Assembly (NCBI GenBank): GCA_022787165.1
Contig: JALFVL010000038.1
Coordinates: forward strand, 1 to 64,000
Reading direction: 5' to 3'
DNA length: 64,000 bases
Source: Clostridiales bacterium
GTDB taxonomy: Bacteria > Bacillota > Clostridia > Christensenellales > Aristaeellaceae
In this document: piece after piece, positions 26,073 through 34,478 of the stretch
Layout of the letters: the number at the start of each line of letters is the position of its first letter
Numbering within the stretch: position 1 is the stretch's first letter
Made by a program: the position numbers and the translations under genes
Notes under the pieces: model-generated
What the model was told of the DNA's origin: nothing
What the model saw: the letters and a program-made list of their open reading frames with translations, nothing else
The model's database searches: none

Positions 26073-26923
26073 GCCTCTACCCCCTTGAGTACCTCGTCGT
26101 AGGCCGCGCGCAGCAGCCGGATCTCCCTGGCGTAGCCCTCCGGCTCGTTGGGTGTCTCCAGCTCGAAGGGCAGATGGCGCAGGCGCGGATGCGTGATGAT
26201 GCGCGTCATCGCCTCCAGTCCGATGCTCCCCTCTCCGATCCTCTCGTGCCGGTCCTTGCGGCTCCCGATGGGATTTTTGCTGTCGTTGACGTGTATCGCG
26301 CGCAGGCACTCAAGGCCGATGATTCGGTCAAACTCGCCGAGCACATCCTCCAGCCGGCCCACGACGTCATAGCCCGCGTCGTAGACATGGCAGGTATCCA
26401 GGCAGACGCCCAGCCTGTCCCCCGCGCGGCAGCTGTCCATGATGGCGCGCAGCTCCTCAAAGCTGCGCCCGACCTCGCTGCCCTTGCCCGCCATGGTCTC
26501 CAGCAGCACGGGCGTATGAATATCGTCCGTGAGCACCTCATCAAGCATCTGCGCGATCAGGCGCACGCCCGTCTCCACCCCCTGCTTGACGTGGCTGCCC
26601 GGGTGAAAATTCAGCATGACGCCGGGAATGTGCTTAAGGCGCTCCAGATCCTCGCGCATCGTCCTGCGCGCAAAGCCGCGCAGCCCCTCGTCCGCCGCGC
26701 AGGCATTGAGCGTGTAGGGCGCATGCGCGACGACCGGCGCGAACTGATGCGTTTGCATCAGCTGCACGAGCGCCGCAGCGTCCGCCTCGTCAAACGCCTT
26801 GACCGAGCCGCCGCGCGGATTGCGCGTAAAAAACTGAAAGGTATCGGCGCCCAGTGAAAGCGCCTGCCTGCCCATCGCGAGATAGCCGTTTGAGCAGGAG
26901 AGATGACAACCGATATGCAGCAT
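26069..26923 (-). CDS. nfo: Deoxyribonuclease IV (AP endonuclease IV)
   Basis: A 284-residue TIM-barrel enzyme: IGCHLSCSNGYL, ADTFQFFTRNPRG, VVAHAPYTLNACA, LNFHPGSHVKQGVE, VLLETMAGKGSEVG, LGVCLDTCHVYDAGYDVV, AIHVNDSKNPIGSRKDRHER and ELETPNEPEGY. The H, E and D residues of the three-zinc centre are all there. It cuts the DNA backbone 5' of abasic sites in base excision repair. AAAGGAG precedes the start. It begins two bases after the acyltransferase stop. Confidence 0.94.
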   Translation of the reverse strand: MLHIGCHLSCSNGYLAMGRQALSLGADTFQFFTRNPRGGSVKAFDEADAAALVQLMQTHQFAPVVAHAPYTLNACAADEGLRGFARRTMREDLERLKHIPGVMLNFHPGSHVKQGVETGVRLIAQMLDEVLTDDIHTPVLLETMAGKGSEVGRSFEELRAIMDSCRAGDRLGVCLDTCHVYDAGYDVVGRLEDVLGEFDRIIGLECLRAIHVNDSKNPIGSRKDRHERIGEGSIGLEAMTRIITHPRLRHLPFELETPNEPEGYAREIRLLRAAYDEVLKGVEA

Positions 26924-26925
26924 GC

Positions 26926-28149
26926 TTATGCTCCTTTTTCTTTTTCGGCTCTGCCGCGCAGCGCATCCCGGCGGCGCCCAAGCGCCTTCGCCGCCGGCCG
27001 CTCAAACCCGTAGGTCAGCAGCGCAGCCACGGCAAACGCGCCGATAAAGCAGGCCGCCGTGAAGGCGAGCTGCCAGACGTGCTCGCCGTCGTAATTCGGC
27101 GTCGCCGACTGGCTGGGAATGAGGCCCGACTCGAGCAGCCAGACGGCCAGCGTCTGATGCCAGATATAAAACTGCATGGAAACCGACGAGACAAACCGCG
27201 TCAGCGGGTTGGAAAACACCTTGCGCAGCAGCAGGCCCGCATGAGCCGAGCACAGCAGCAGCCCCGCGCCCAACAGCCCCATCGAAAGCCGGTTCGCCAT
27301 CTGCCCCAGACGGATAGCCTCCGTGCCGGGGCAGGAGGCCTGCCTCCTGGCGACCCGCCAGAGCAGCATCAGCATCAGCACGCTCAGCGCCGTGCACAGC
27401 AGCCGCTGCAGCGCGCCATGCCGCTTTCCGGACAGTCGCACATGCGCAACCGCCGCCGCCATGCCCAGCGCAAACGTATCCAGATAGGCCGGAAGCTGGT
27501 TGAAATACAGGCTGACGTCCTCTACGTTTGCAGCAACCCAGCCGCGGAACGCGAGCGAGATACCCACCATCGCGGCAAGCGTCGTCGCAGGCAGGCGCAG
27601 AAACGCGCGCGCCAGCAGCGGAAAGAGCAGATAAAGCTGCATCTCGATGGCCAGCGTCCAGAGCGCGCCGCCCAGCGGCGTCGCATAATAGGTCTTGTAG
27701 AAAAACGTGTGCGTATAGGTCAGGTGCGCCAGCAGATCCTGCGCCATATCCGCCCGGCTTCTGTACGCCCCCCTCACAATGGCCACGGCCGCCATGATCG
27801 CCAGCGCCAGCAGGTAAGAGGGCTCGATGCGCATCAAGCGGCGCGCGTAAAAATCGCCCGTCGCCGGCAACGGCCTGCCCTCCTCTCTCGCGCGCACCCA
27901 CGGCAGGAACAGGCAGAAGCCGCTGATCAGGATCATGATATCCACCCACATGTAGCCCGAGCGCACCAGCGGATCCAGGCTGATCTCCCGGCCAAAGACC
28001 GTCAGCGACGGATAGAGCCAGGACTGCTGCCAGATGTGGAACCAGCCGACGATCAGGATCGCCATTGCGCGGATGCCGTCGCAGGTGTCCACATGGCGCA
28101 CATCCGGCGCGCGCCGCGCGTCATCAAGCCATGTTTTGAAGGGGTTCAT
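26926..28149 (-). CDS. Acyltransferase 3 family membrane protein
   Basis: A 407-residue membrane protein with about ten helices. Acyltransferase-3 marks: DGIRAMAILIVGWFHIWQQ with the conserved histidine, MWVDIMILISGFCLFLPWVR, FYARRLMRIEPSYLLALAI, GALWTLAIEMQLYLLFPLLA and MQFYIWHQTLAVWLL. Such enzymes O-acylate sugars or cell-envelope polymers from the membrane. It overlaps the NusG-II gene by four bases and is co-transcribed with nfo and panE. The target is unknown. Confidence 0.9.
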   Translation of the reverse strand: MNPFKTWLDDARRAPDVRHVDTCDGIRAMAILIVGWFHIWQQSWLYPSLTVFGREISLDPLVRSGYMWVDIMILISGFCLFLPWVRAREEGRPLPATGDFYARRLMRIEPSYLLALAIMAAVAIVRGAYRSRADMAQDLLAHLTYTHTFFYKTYYATPLGGALWTLAIEMQLYLLFPLLARAFLRLPATTLAAMVGISLAFRGWVAANVEDVSLYFNQLPAYLDTFALGMAAAVAHVRLSGKRHGALQRLLCTALSVLMLMLLWRVARRQASCPGTEAIRLGQMANRLSMGLLGAGLLLCSAHAGLLLRKVFSNPLTRFVSSVSMQFYIWHQTLAVWLLESGLIPSQSATPNYDGEHVWQLAFTAACFIGAFAVAALLTYGFERPAAKALGRRRDALRGRAEKEKGA

Positions 28150-28526
28150 GAAATAATCACATCCAAATCGTCATTCTGCGTGTCGATCGGCTCTCCGGTG
28201 AGGCTGACGGTCAGCTTGTGCGGCAGACAGACGATCGTCTTGGCAGCGTTGCGCATCTTCCCCTGGTGGATGCACAGCCCGTCGCGGCAATTTGCCTCCT
28301 TCATGTACACCGATCCGTTCTCCACGACGATCACGTTGACCGAGCCGTCCTCCTGGCGGATCTCATAGGTGTCATTGACCGCGAGCGGCTTGCGCAGCAC
28401 CACCTCGCCGTCCACCGTGACGACGACGGTGCTCGCCTCCCCACCCAGCGAGGCCTGCGCGAACAGATACAGCGCAAGCGCCGTGAGCAGCAGCGCGCCT
28501 ATGATCAGGATATCCCGTTTCTTCAC
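28146..28526 (-). CDS. NusG domain II-containing membrane-anchored protein
   Basis: A 126-residue protein with one N-terminal helix (ILIIGALLLTALALYLF) and an exported domain of the NusG_II family (PF07009): TVVVTVDGEVVLRKPL, IVVENGSVYMKEANCRDGLC, IHQGKMRNAAKTIVCLPHKL. The paired cysteines and CLPHK signature are typical. The family's job is not established. It is coupled by ATGA overlaps to the TPR gene upstream and the acyltransferase downstream. Confidence 0.88.
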   Translation of the reverse strand: MKKRDILIIGALLLTALALYLFAQASLGGEASTVVVTVDGEVVLRKPLAVNDTYEIRQEDGSVNVIVVENGSVYMKEANCRDGLCIHQGKMRNAAKTIVCLPHKLTVSLTGEPIDTQNDDLDVIIS

Positions 28527-31330
28527 TGTCCCTGCTCCTCCGAACCGCTTTCCTCAGGCGTCTGCCCCGCCTCCACGCTTTCCGCTTCGGCGCTCTCCTC
28601 CTTCGGCGTCGGCTCGCCCAGATAGGTCAATCGCAGCGTGGTGCCTGCCGCCCTGTCCTTGATCGTCAGCGTCTGATGGCGCAGGCTGACCACGCCGTAG
28701 CCCGCCGACGTCGGATACGGCGCGTCGCCCAGCGTGATGTCGTAATTGCTGCCGCCAAAATAGCGCTCCACGCCCGCAATCCGGCAGGTGCCGTCGCGGC
28801 GGAAGATGTATTCCGTGCCGCGCGTGTCCTTCCAGCGGCCGATGATCTGGTAGACATACGCATCCAGCAGCTTTTCTGCCTTCGTGTTTTCGGGAATCCG
28901 CTCGAGCACGGGCAGCGCGTCAAGCGGCCGCTTCGCGTCAATCAGGCTCTGCGCATAGGTCAGGCAGGCCTCCTCGTACATCTTCGGAATATCCGCATAG
29001 CGCTGCGGCAGCGCCTCCTGCCAGACGTCCTCCAGATCGGCGATCACGCTCGCGTAGTCGCCGTTTTGCATGTCCAGCCGCGCAGCCGTGTACGTCGCGC
29101 CGAGCCAGGCCGTCTCGCAGGCCGCCGTGCGCGCCTTCGCGTCCTCATAGCTGCCCAGCGCGGCAAACGCCGACGCCGCCTCCTGATACCTTCCCTCCGC
29201 CTCCAGCGCGGCCGCCGCGTCGTAATGCGCGCACATCGCCAGGCTTTCCGCGTCCAGATAGATGCCGCAGGCCTCAAACTGCGCCGCGGCCTCGTCAAAG
29301 CGCTTCTCGCTGCTCAGCTGCTGGGCCAGCGCATAACGACTGCGCATCGCCTGGCCCGCACTGTCCGCGTAATCCTGAAGCGCCGTAAAGCGCTCCAGCG
29401 CCATTTCGTAATCGCCCTCGTCAAAATCCGCCTCCGCGAGCGCATAGCGGCAGGCCTTTGCCTGCTCCGGCGCATCCTGATACTTGCCCAGGCCCTCAAA
29501 GCGTGCGAGCGCCGCTTCGGGGTCGCGCTCCATGTCGCGCACGGCCAGCGCGTATTCGATGGCGTTGCGGCGCTGCGCGGCATCCTCATAGCTGCCCAGC
29601 TCCGCATATACGCGCGCCGCCTCCTCGCTGCGCCCGGCTTCCTCCAGCGTCTGCGCATAGGCGTATTTCGCCTCTTTGAGCAGTTTGCCCGCCTCGCCCT
29701 CGCCGCCGATCGGCTCCAGCCAGCGGATCGCCGCCTCATAATCGCCTGCGTTGAGCGCCGCCGAGCCGAGCGTCAGCGCCGCGTCGGCAAAGCGCTCCTG
29801 CGCGTCCTCATAGCCCTCGGCCAGGCGGAGCTGCTCCGCCGCCGTCTCCAGCTCGCCCTGCGCGAGCGCCTGCATGCCGACCGTATAGCGGCACATCCGC
29901 GCGCGCGTCTCTGCCTCTTCATAGATGCCCAGGCTCTCGTAGAGCTCCGCCGCCGCGACGTATTCGCCCGCCTCCTGCTCCTCAAGCGCCTGTGCATAAC
30001 GGCACTGGCGGATGAGTGCAATTGCGTCGGGCTCCTGCGTCACCTGCAGGAATTGCTCGCAGGCCAGCTCGTATTGCCCCTCGCGCATCAGCTGCCGTCC
30101 ATAGAGATAGATGCATTCCTCGCGCCGCGCGTCCGCGTCCCCTTCTCCGGCGAGCGAAGCAAAGCGCTCGATGGCCGTCTGATAGTCGAGCCGCTCCTGC
30201 GCGGCATCCGCAATGTCGTAGATCGTCTCGCGCAGCATCGTCTGCGCGGCTTCGCTGTCCTCAAGCGGCCTGAGCAGCGCCTCCGCCTGGAGCAGCTCGC
30301 CGCCCGAGCGCGCCAGCTCCGCGCGCTCAAGCACAGCGCGCTCATAGAGCGCAGCGCCCTCCTGCGTCTCAAGCGCCTGCGCGCGGCTTGCCGCCTGCGC
30401 GAGCGCCTCGTCCGTGCCCACGGAGATCAGGCCCTCGATGATCAGGCGCTCTGCCTCCTGCGCGCGCTCTCCCGCCTGCATGAATCCCGGCCAGTAGGCG
30501 TTCACCCAGAGGAACGTCTCCTTCGCGTCCGCCGCCCGTCCGTCGTCCAGCTGCTTCTGTGCCCACCAGCAGGCGCCATAGGGCACGCCCCAGCGCGCCG
30601 CCGCCAGACCGGCCGCAATCAGCGCCAGCAGCACGACCGTAGCCGTCAACCGCCTGCGCCGCTTTTTGGCGCGCTGCTGCGCCTGCGTCATTTCCCGGGC
30701 GGTCTCCTCGCTGCTGCGCCGCAGGGTGTCTCTCGTCTGCTGTTCCAGCTGCCGTTCCCTGCGGCCCACGGTCGAATCGATCGCCGCGAAGGAGTAGTCC
30801 TTGAGCACCTGCTCCCTTTGGCGCTCGCAGCGGCGGCATCGGTCGTCGCTCGTGCGGTTTGCCCGTCCACAGACGCACATCCAGACGATGTCATCCTCCC
30901 GGGCGTAACCCGCCGCGTCCGGCCCCGCGACCGCGCGCAGGCGGTCGAGCTCGCGCCCCTCCGGCAGCGCATTGGGGGTGAATTCGCGCACGTTGCGCTC
31001 CTCCCGCCTCCAGACCACGCCATCCTGAAACCAGACCTTCTCCACCGACGCCTCGACGCGCTGGACGCCATCCAGATGATCCGGCACAAACGCGCCGGAA
31101 AACCGCGCGCGTGCCTCACCCCGGGCCGCCGCGCGGACAAGACGGCCGCCGATGCGGCTGCCCTCTCCATCAAAGCCGACGATGTTCATCTGCAGGCTGT
31201 CGATGACCTTTTCCGACAGGTTGAAAAACTCAATGACGCAGACGAGCTGCCCCTTGCTGCCGGATTCCTCGCTCTCCTGTCCGATTCTGACGCTGACAAC
31301 CTCCACCGGGCAAGTCAAATCGCTCTTCAT
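28523..31330 (-). CDS. Large zinc-ribbon / membrane / TPR protein with lipocalin-like end
   Basis: A 935-residue protein of mixed architecture. Residues 1-110 form a beta-rich domain (LVCVIEFFNLSEKVIDSLQM). CVCGRANRTSDDRCRRC (about 152-168) is a zinc ribbon. A charged coiled coil leads to one membrane helix (about 229-245). About 260-800 hold many TPR-like units of ~36 residues ending in patterns such as YEDA and YQDA (AELYESLGIYEEAETRAR; AARVYAELGSYEDAAQRR). The C-terminal ~100 residues read like a lipocalin/DUF-type barrel (IIGRWKDTRGTEYIFRRDGT), followed by an acidic tail. TPR solenoids bind partner proteins; here they would be outside the membrane and the ribbon inside. ATG 31330 with GGGGTGAC is used. 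No function is assigned. Confidence 0.78.
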   Translation of the reverse strand: MKSDLTCPVEVVSVRIGQESEESGSKGQLVCVIEFFNLSEKVIDSLQMNIVGFDGEGSRIGGRLVRAAARGEARARFSGAFVPDHLDGVQRVEASVEKVWFQDGVVWRREERNVREFTPNALPEGRELDRLRAVAGPDAAGYAREDDIVWMCVCGRANRTSDDRCRRCERQREQVLKDYSFAAIDSTVGRRERQLEQQTRDTLRRSSEETAREMTQAQQRAKKRRRRLTATVVLLALIAAGLAAARWGVPYGACWWAQKQLDDGRAADAKETFLWVNAYWPGFMQAGERAQEAERLIIEGLISVGTDEALAQAASRAQALETQEGAALYERAVLERAELARSGGELLQAEALLRPLEDSEAAQTMLRETIYDIADAAQERLDYQTAIERFASLAGEGDADARREECIYLYGRQLMREGQYELACEQFLQVTQEPDAIALIRQCRYAQALEEQEAGEYVAAAELYESLGIYEEAETRARMCRYTVGMQALAQGELETAAEQLRLAEGYEDAQERFADAALTLGSAALNAGDYEAAIRWLEPIGGEGEAGKLLKEAKYAYAQTLEEAGRSEEAARVYAELGSYEDAAQRRNAIEYALAVRDMERDPEAALARFEGLGKYQDAPEQAKACRYALAEADFDEGDYEMALERFTALQDYADSAGQAMRSRYALAQQLSSEKRFDEAAAQFEACGIYLDAESLAMCAHYDAAAALEAEGRYQEAASAFAALGSYEDAKARTAACETAWLGATYTAARLDMQNGDYASVIADLEDVWQEALPQRYADIPKMYEEACLTYAQSLIDAKRPLDALPVLERIPENTKAEKLLDAYVYQIIGRWKDTRGTEYIFRRDGTCRIAGVERYFGGSNYDITLGDAPYPTSAGYGVVSLRHQTLTIKDRAAGTTLRLTYLGEPTPKEESAEAESVEAGQTPEESGSEEQGQ

Positions 31331-31365
31331 CTCTGTCACCCCTGTATATCGCTTGATGATGTCGT

Positions 31366-32076
31366 TCAAAGCGCCTTGAGCGCGGCGATCTCCTCCGCCG
31401 TCAGCTCGCGCCATTCCCCTCTGCGCAGCGCGCCCAGCTGGAGCGGCCCGAAGCGCACGCGCCGCAGCAGCAGCACCTTGTGCCCCACCGCGTCAAACAT
31501 CCGGCGCACCTGCCGGTTTCGCCCCTCGTGAATGGTCACCAGCACGTCGGAAAAGAGGCTCTCGTCACGCACGACGCGCACATCCGCCGGATAGGTCCGG
31601 CGCTCGTCCCCCTCCATGAAAACGCCGCGGCGAAGGCGGTCGAGCGCCTCGTTGCCGGGGTTGCCCGAGACGCGCGCCAGGTAGACCTTGTCCACCTCGC
31701 AGCTCGGATGCGTCAGCCGCTGGGCCAGCTCGCCGTCGTTGGTCAGCAGCAGCAGGCCCTCGCTGTCGTAGTCGAGCCTGCCGACCGGATAGAGCCGCTG
31801 CTCAAATCCGGCAAACCTGTCCATGACCGTCTCGCGCCCCTTGTCGTCGCTGACGGTCGTGACCTCGCCCGCCGGCTTGTGGTAAAGGATGTAGCGCTTC
31901 GTCTCCTCCGGTACAATGCGCCGCCCGTCAAGCGTCACCTCGTCGCCGTCCTCCACCTGCGTGCCCATTTGCGTGACGGTCTGTCCGTTGACGGCGACGC
32001 GCCCGCTCGCGATGATCTCCTCGCATTTTCTCCTGGCGGCCACGCCGCACATGGCCATATATTTCTGAAGTCTCAT
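31366..32076 (-). CDS. rluB: 23S rRNA pseudouridine synthase RluB-type
   Basis: A 236-residue protein: S4 RNA-binding domain (MRLQKYMAMCGVAARRKCEE) and an RsuA/RluB catalytic domain with GRLDYDSEGLLLLTNDGELA (the aspartate nucleophile) and IHEGRNRQVRRMFDAVGHKV. The RluB group modifies 23S rRNA near position 2605; RluE/RsuA-type specificity cannot be excluded. It stands between dacF and the TPR gene in the same unit, as often seen in Clostridia where dacF or scpAB precede rluB. Confidence 0.92.
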   Translation of the reverse strand: MRLQKYMAMCGVAARRKCEEIIASGRVAVNGQTVTQMGTQVEDGDEVTLDGRRIVPEETKRYILYHKPAGEVTTVSDDKGRETVMDRFAGFEQRLYPVGRLDYDSEGLLLLTNDGELAQRLTHPSCEVDKVYLARVSGNPGNEALDRLRRGVFMEGDERRTYPADVRVVRDESLFSDVLVTIHEGRNRQVRRMFDAVGHKVLLLRRVRFGPLQLGALRRGEWRELTAEEIAALKAL

Positions 32077-32119
32077 TGGCTCTCTCCATCCGGTATTTTT
32101 TCTCGTTTATGCCGCACAT

Positions 32120-33265
32120 TTACGGCAGCATCCAGCCGCGCATCACGCGGCGCACATCCATCGTAAACTTCCGGCTGTCGACACGCTCACAGGCGACCAC
32201 CTCGCATTGCCCGAGCACCTCGCCGCCCACGACGAGCTTCGCCGTGCCCAGGTGCATGCCGGGATAGACGGGCGCCTCCACGCTTTTCGGAATGTCAAGG
32301 ACGACCTGTGCACTCTCCCCCTCCCGGAGCGGCGCGCTCAGCTCGCCCATCAGGCAGATATCGGCGCTCTCCTCCCTGCCGCCCGTCACGGCGATGCTGC
32401 CCGCCGGCTCCGTCGGCCCGAGCACATGCACCATCGAGTAACCAGCAAAGCAGGCGTCCATCAGACGCTCGGCCTCGTCAAACCAGTCCGAGCAGCAGAG
32501 CACGACGCCGATGAGCTCCATGCCGCCCTGCTGCGCGCCGAAGACGAGACAGCGCCCCGCACGGCTCGTGTAGCCGGTTTTGACGCCCGTCGCCCCCGGA
32601 TAGGAGGTCAGCAGGCGGTTTTTGTTGGTCAGCTGGCGATTGCTCGTGCGTCCCGCCCAGGGGATCGTCGCCGTCTTCGTGGAGACCAACTCGCGGAAAG
32701 CGTCGTTGCCCATTGCCTCGCGCGCGATGAGCGAAAGGTCATACGCCGTGGTGTAGTGCGCGTCGTCCGGCAGCCCGTGCGGGTTGGCAAAATGCGTGTT
32801 CAACGCGCCGATCTGCTGCGCCCGCGCGTTCATCAGGCCAAGAAACTGCCCCGTCGACCCGCCGATGTGCTCGGCGATGGCGACCGCGGCGTCGTTGCCG
32901 CTGGCGAGCATCAGCCCCAGCAGCATGTCGCGCAGAGAGAGCGTCTCGCCCAGCGCGAGATAGATCGAGGTGCCCGGCACGCCGAATGCGTTTTCCGAGC
33001 AGACGACCTCCGACTGCAAATCGCCCAGCTCCAGCGCCAGCAGCGCCGTCATCACCTTGGTCGTCGAGGCCATGGGCAGCCGCTGATGCATGTTCTCTTC
33101 AAAGAGCACACGCCCCGTTCTCAGCTCCATGACACAGGCAGCCTTGGCGCTGGTTTCCCCTTGCGCCAAGCCTCCAATATGATTATACAAAAAAATCAGA
33201 GCAAAGAAAACCCCCGCAGCCCATCTTTTCGTTTTTCCCGCCTCCCCGCTGTCCATCGGCCGCAC
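32120..33265 (-). CDS. dacF: D-alanyl-D-alanine carboxypeptidase (DacF type)
   Basis: A 381-residue penicillin-binding carboxypeptidase of family S11: signal peptide ([19 protein letters not shown]), SxxK motif [16 protein letters not shown], SxN motif [13 protein letters not shown] and KTG motif [13 protein letters not shown], then the beta-rich C-terminal PBP5 domain. It trims the terminal D-Ala of peptidoglycan stem peptides; the DacF subgroup acts in spore cortex or vegetative wall. GTG 33265 has AAAGGG about seven bases upstream; ATG 33256 and ATG 33313 are alternatives. It is divergent from the collagen-like gene and heads the unit down to panE. Confidence 0.9.
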   Translation of the reverse strand: MRPMDSGEAGKTKRWAAGVFFALIFLYNHIGGLAQGETSAKAACVMELRTGRVLFEENMHQRLPMASTTKVMTALLALELGDLQSEVVCSENAFGVPGTSIYLALGETLSLRDMLLGLMLASGNDAAVAIAEHIGGSTGQFLGLMNARAQQIGALNTHFANPHGLPDDAHYTTAYDLSLIAREAMGNDAFRELVSTKTATIPWAGRTSNRQLTNKNRLLTSYPGATGVKTGYTSRAGRCLVFGAQQGGMELIGVVLCCSDWFDEAERLMDACFAGYSMVHVLGPTEPAGSIAVTGGREESADICLMGELSAPLREGESAQVVLDIPKSVEAPVYPGMHLGTAKLVVGGEVLGQCEVVACERVDSRKFTMDVRRVMRGWMLP

Positions 33266-33291
33266 CGACGCGCCCTTTCCCTCATAGAGTA
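33263..33291 (+). promoter_or_regulatory. Candidate SigK (late mother-cell) promoter
   Basis: cACc at 33263-33266, a 16-base spacer, then CATAGAGTA (33283-33291), an exact fit to the SigK pattern mACm-N16-CATAnnnTA known from Bacillus. It is oriented towards the collagen-like gene, about 100 bases before its start, and no SigA promoter is evident there. Matching a short pattern by eye is weak evidence alone. Confidence 0.5.
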
Positions 33292-33339
33292 TGCAGGGGG
33301 AGGAAACATGCATTCTCCCTTTTGACCCGGGGCAGCGGC

Positions 33340-33360
33340 TGCGCGCCTTTGCAGCGCGCA
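33340..33360 (+). repeat. GC hairpin in the collagen-gene leader
   Basis: TGCGCGC pairs with GCGCGCA around CTTTGCA, about 40 bases before the start codon. Confidence 0.55.
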
Positions 33361-33399
33361 TGCTCAATCCCCCTCCTTAAAAGAAAGCAGGTGGCAATT

Positions 33400-34413
33400 T
33401 TGCCCTTCCATGTTGCCCGATCCCGCTGCGGCTGGCCCTCCGGCTGCGGCAGCTTCCATTCCTCTTGTGGCTTCGCCTCCGGCCGTTCCGGCTGCGGCTG
33501 TTCCAATTGGGGCTGCTCACATTGTGGATGTACGGAATGCGGAACCACGAATTGCGGCTGCTCAAATGGCGGCTGCACGAACTGCGGCTGCTCGAATAGT
33601 GACGGCTGCGCCCCTTCCTGGGGCTGCTGCTCAGGCTGCGACTGTGCCTGTGCCCAGGGGCCAGTTGGCCCAAGAGGCCCGCAGGGTCCTGTCGGCCCAA
33701 CAGGGCCCATGGGCCCTGCGGGACCACAAGGCCCTCAGGGGCCGATCGGTGAAACCGGTGCGACTGGCGCGACCGGCGCGACTGGCGCGACCGGGCCTCA
33801 GGGACCTGCTGGGCCTCAGGGGCCTGCTGGACCGCAAGGCCCTGCCGGTGAGACCGGTGCGACCGGGCCGCAGGGACCGCAAGGACCCGCCGGGCCGCAA
33901 GGCCCTGCCGGTGAGACCGGCGCAACCGGTGCGACCGGCGCGACCGGTGCGACCGGGCCGCAGGGGCCTGCTGGTCCTCAGGGACCGGCCGGGCCGGCCG
34001 GAGAGGGCATCGCAGCCTATGCGACAGGCTACAACACCGGCACGCTGACCGCGACCGCAAACACGCCCATTCCCTTCGCGAATTTCGTTTCCGAGCCTGC
34101 GACATCGGTCACGCAGTCCTCCGGCACGTTTACGCTGAACGAGGCCGGCACGTATCTGGTCACGGTGCTGCTGAACCTGCCCTCGCAATCGAACGTCAAC
34201 ACGACGTTCCATCTGCGCGCAGACGGCGACATCCTCCCTGAGTCACAGACGCGCGTCGTCTCTCCCTCGAATACGACCTCGCAGACGCTCTCCTCCATCG
34301 TCGACTCCACCGGCACGACGACCGTCTCGCTGACCGCCACCAGCGCGCTCAACCTGACCGGCAGCGCAACGACCGACGTGCTGGCGACCATCACCTTCCT
34401 CAAGCTGAACTGA
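33400..34413 (+). CDS. Collagen-like, cysteine-rich protein (probable spore-surface filament)
   Basis: A 337-residue protein in three parts. Residues ~9-84 hold 20 cysteines in patterns such as [15 protein letters not shown] and [10 protein letters not shown]. Then 38 uninterrupted Gly-X-Y triplets (nt 33658-33999), mostly GPQ, GPA, GAT and GET. The last ~135 residues form a BclA-like globular end ([38 protein letters not shown]). In Bacillus and Clostridioides, proteins of the BclA kind make the hair-like outer layer of the spore; collagen stretches trimerise and GXT threonines are glycosylated. The N-terminus is set by AGGTGG five bases before TTG 33400; no ATG is available. Cysteine-rich heads are known in clostridial exosporium proteins, so crosslinking to the coat is plausible. 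Confidence 0.85.
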   Translation: MPFHVARSRCGWPSGCGSFHSSCGFASGRSGCGCSNWGCSHCGCTECGTTNCGCSNGGCTNCGCSNSDGCAPSWGCCSGCDCACAQGPVGPRGPQGPVGPTGPMGPAGPQGPQGPIGETGATGATGATGATGPQGPAGPQGPAGPQGPAGETGATGPQGPQGPAGPQGPAGETGATGATGATGATGPQGPAGPQGPAGPAGEGIAAYATGYNTGTLTATANTPIPFANFVSEPATSVTQSSGTFTLNEAGTYLVTVLLNLPSQSNVNTTFHLRADGDILPESQTRVVSPSNTTSQTLSSIVDSTGTTTVSLTATSALNLTGSATTDVLATITFLKLN

Positions 34414-34437
34414 TCGCATGAGCTTCACCAAAGCGTT

Positions 34438-34474
34438 GGCTCCCACCTGCAAAGCGGGTGGGAGCCATTCTTTT
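34438..34474 (+). terminator. Intrinsic terminator after the collagen-like gene
   Basis: GGCTCCCACC pairs perfectly with GGTGGGAGCC and is followed by ATTCTTTT. Confidence 0.88.
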
Positions 34475-34478
34475 GGGG

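Noticed and set aside
28676-31531. 951-codon plus-strand ORF opposite the TPR gene; likewise 19512-21650, 43803-46238, 46752-48953, 48676-50997, 53084-55300 and 60882-63299.
   Set aside because: All are rich in R, H, A and D with no family motifs and lie exactly opposite well-recognised genes; they are high-GC third-position shadows.
33282-33710. Minus-strand ORF starting [18 protein letters not shown], looking collagen-like.
   Set aside because: The complement of GGNCCN codons again gives Gly-Pro codons, so it mirrors the real plus-strand collagen gene.
33658-33999. Short direct DNA repeats that could suggest a CRISPR array or satellite.
   Set aside because: They are in-frame Gly-X-Y codons; no spacer-repeat structure and no cas genes. 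The same applies to the 96-base periodicity at 60918-64000.
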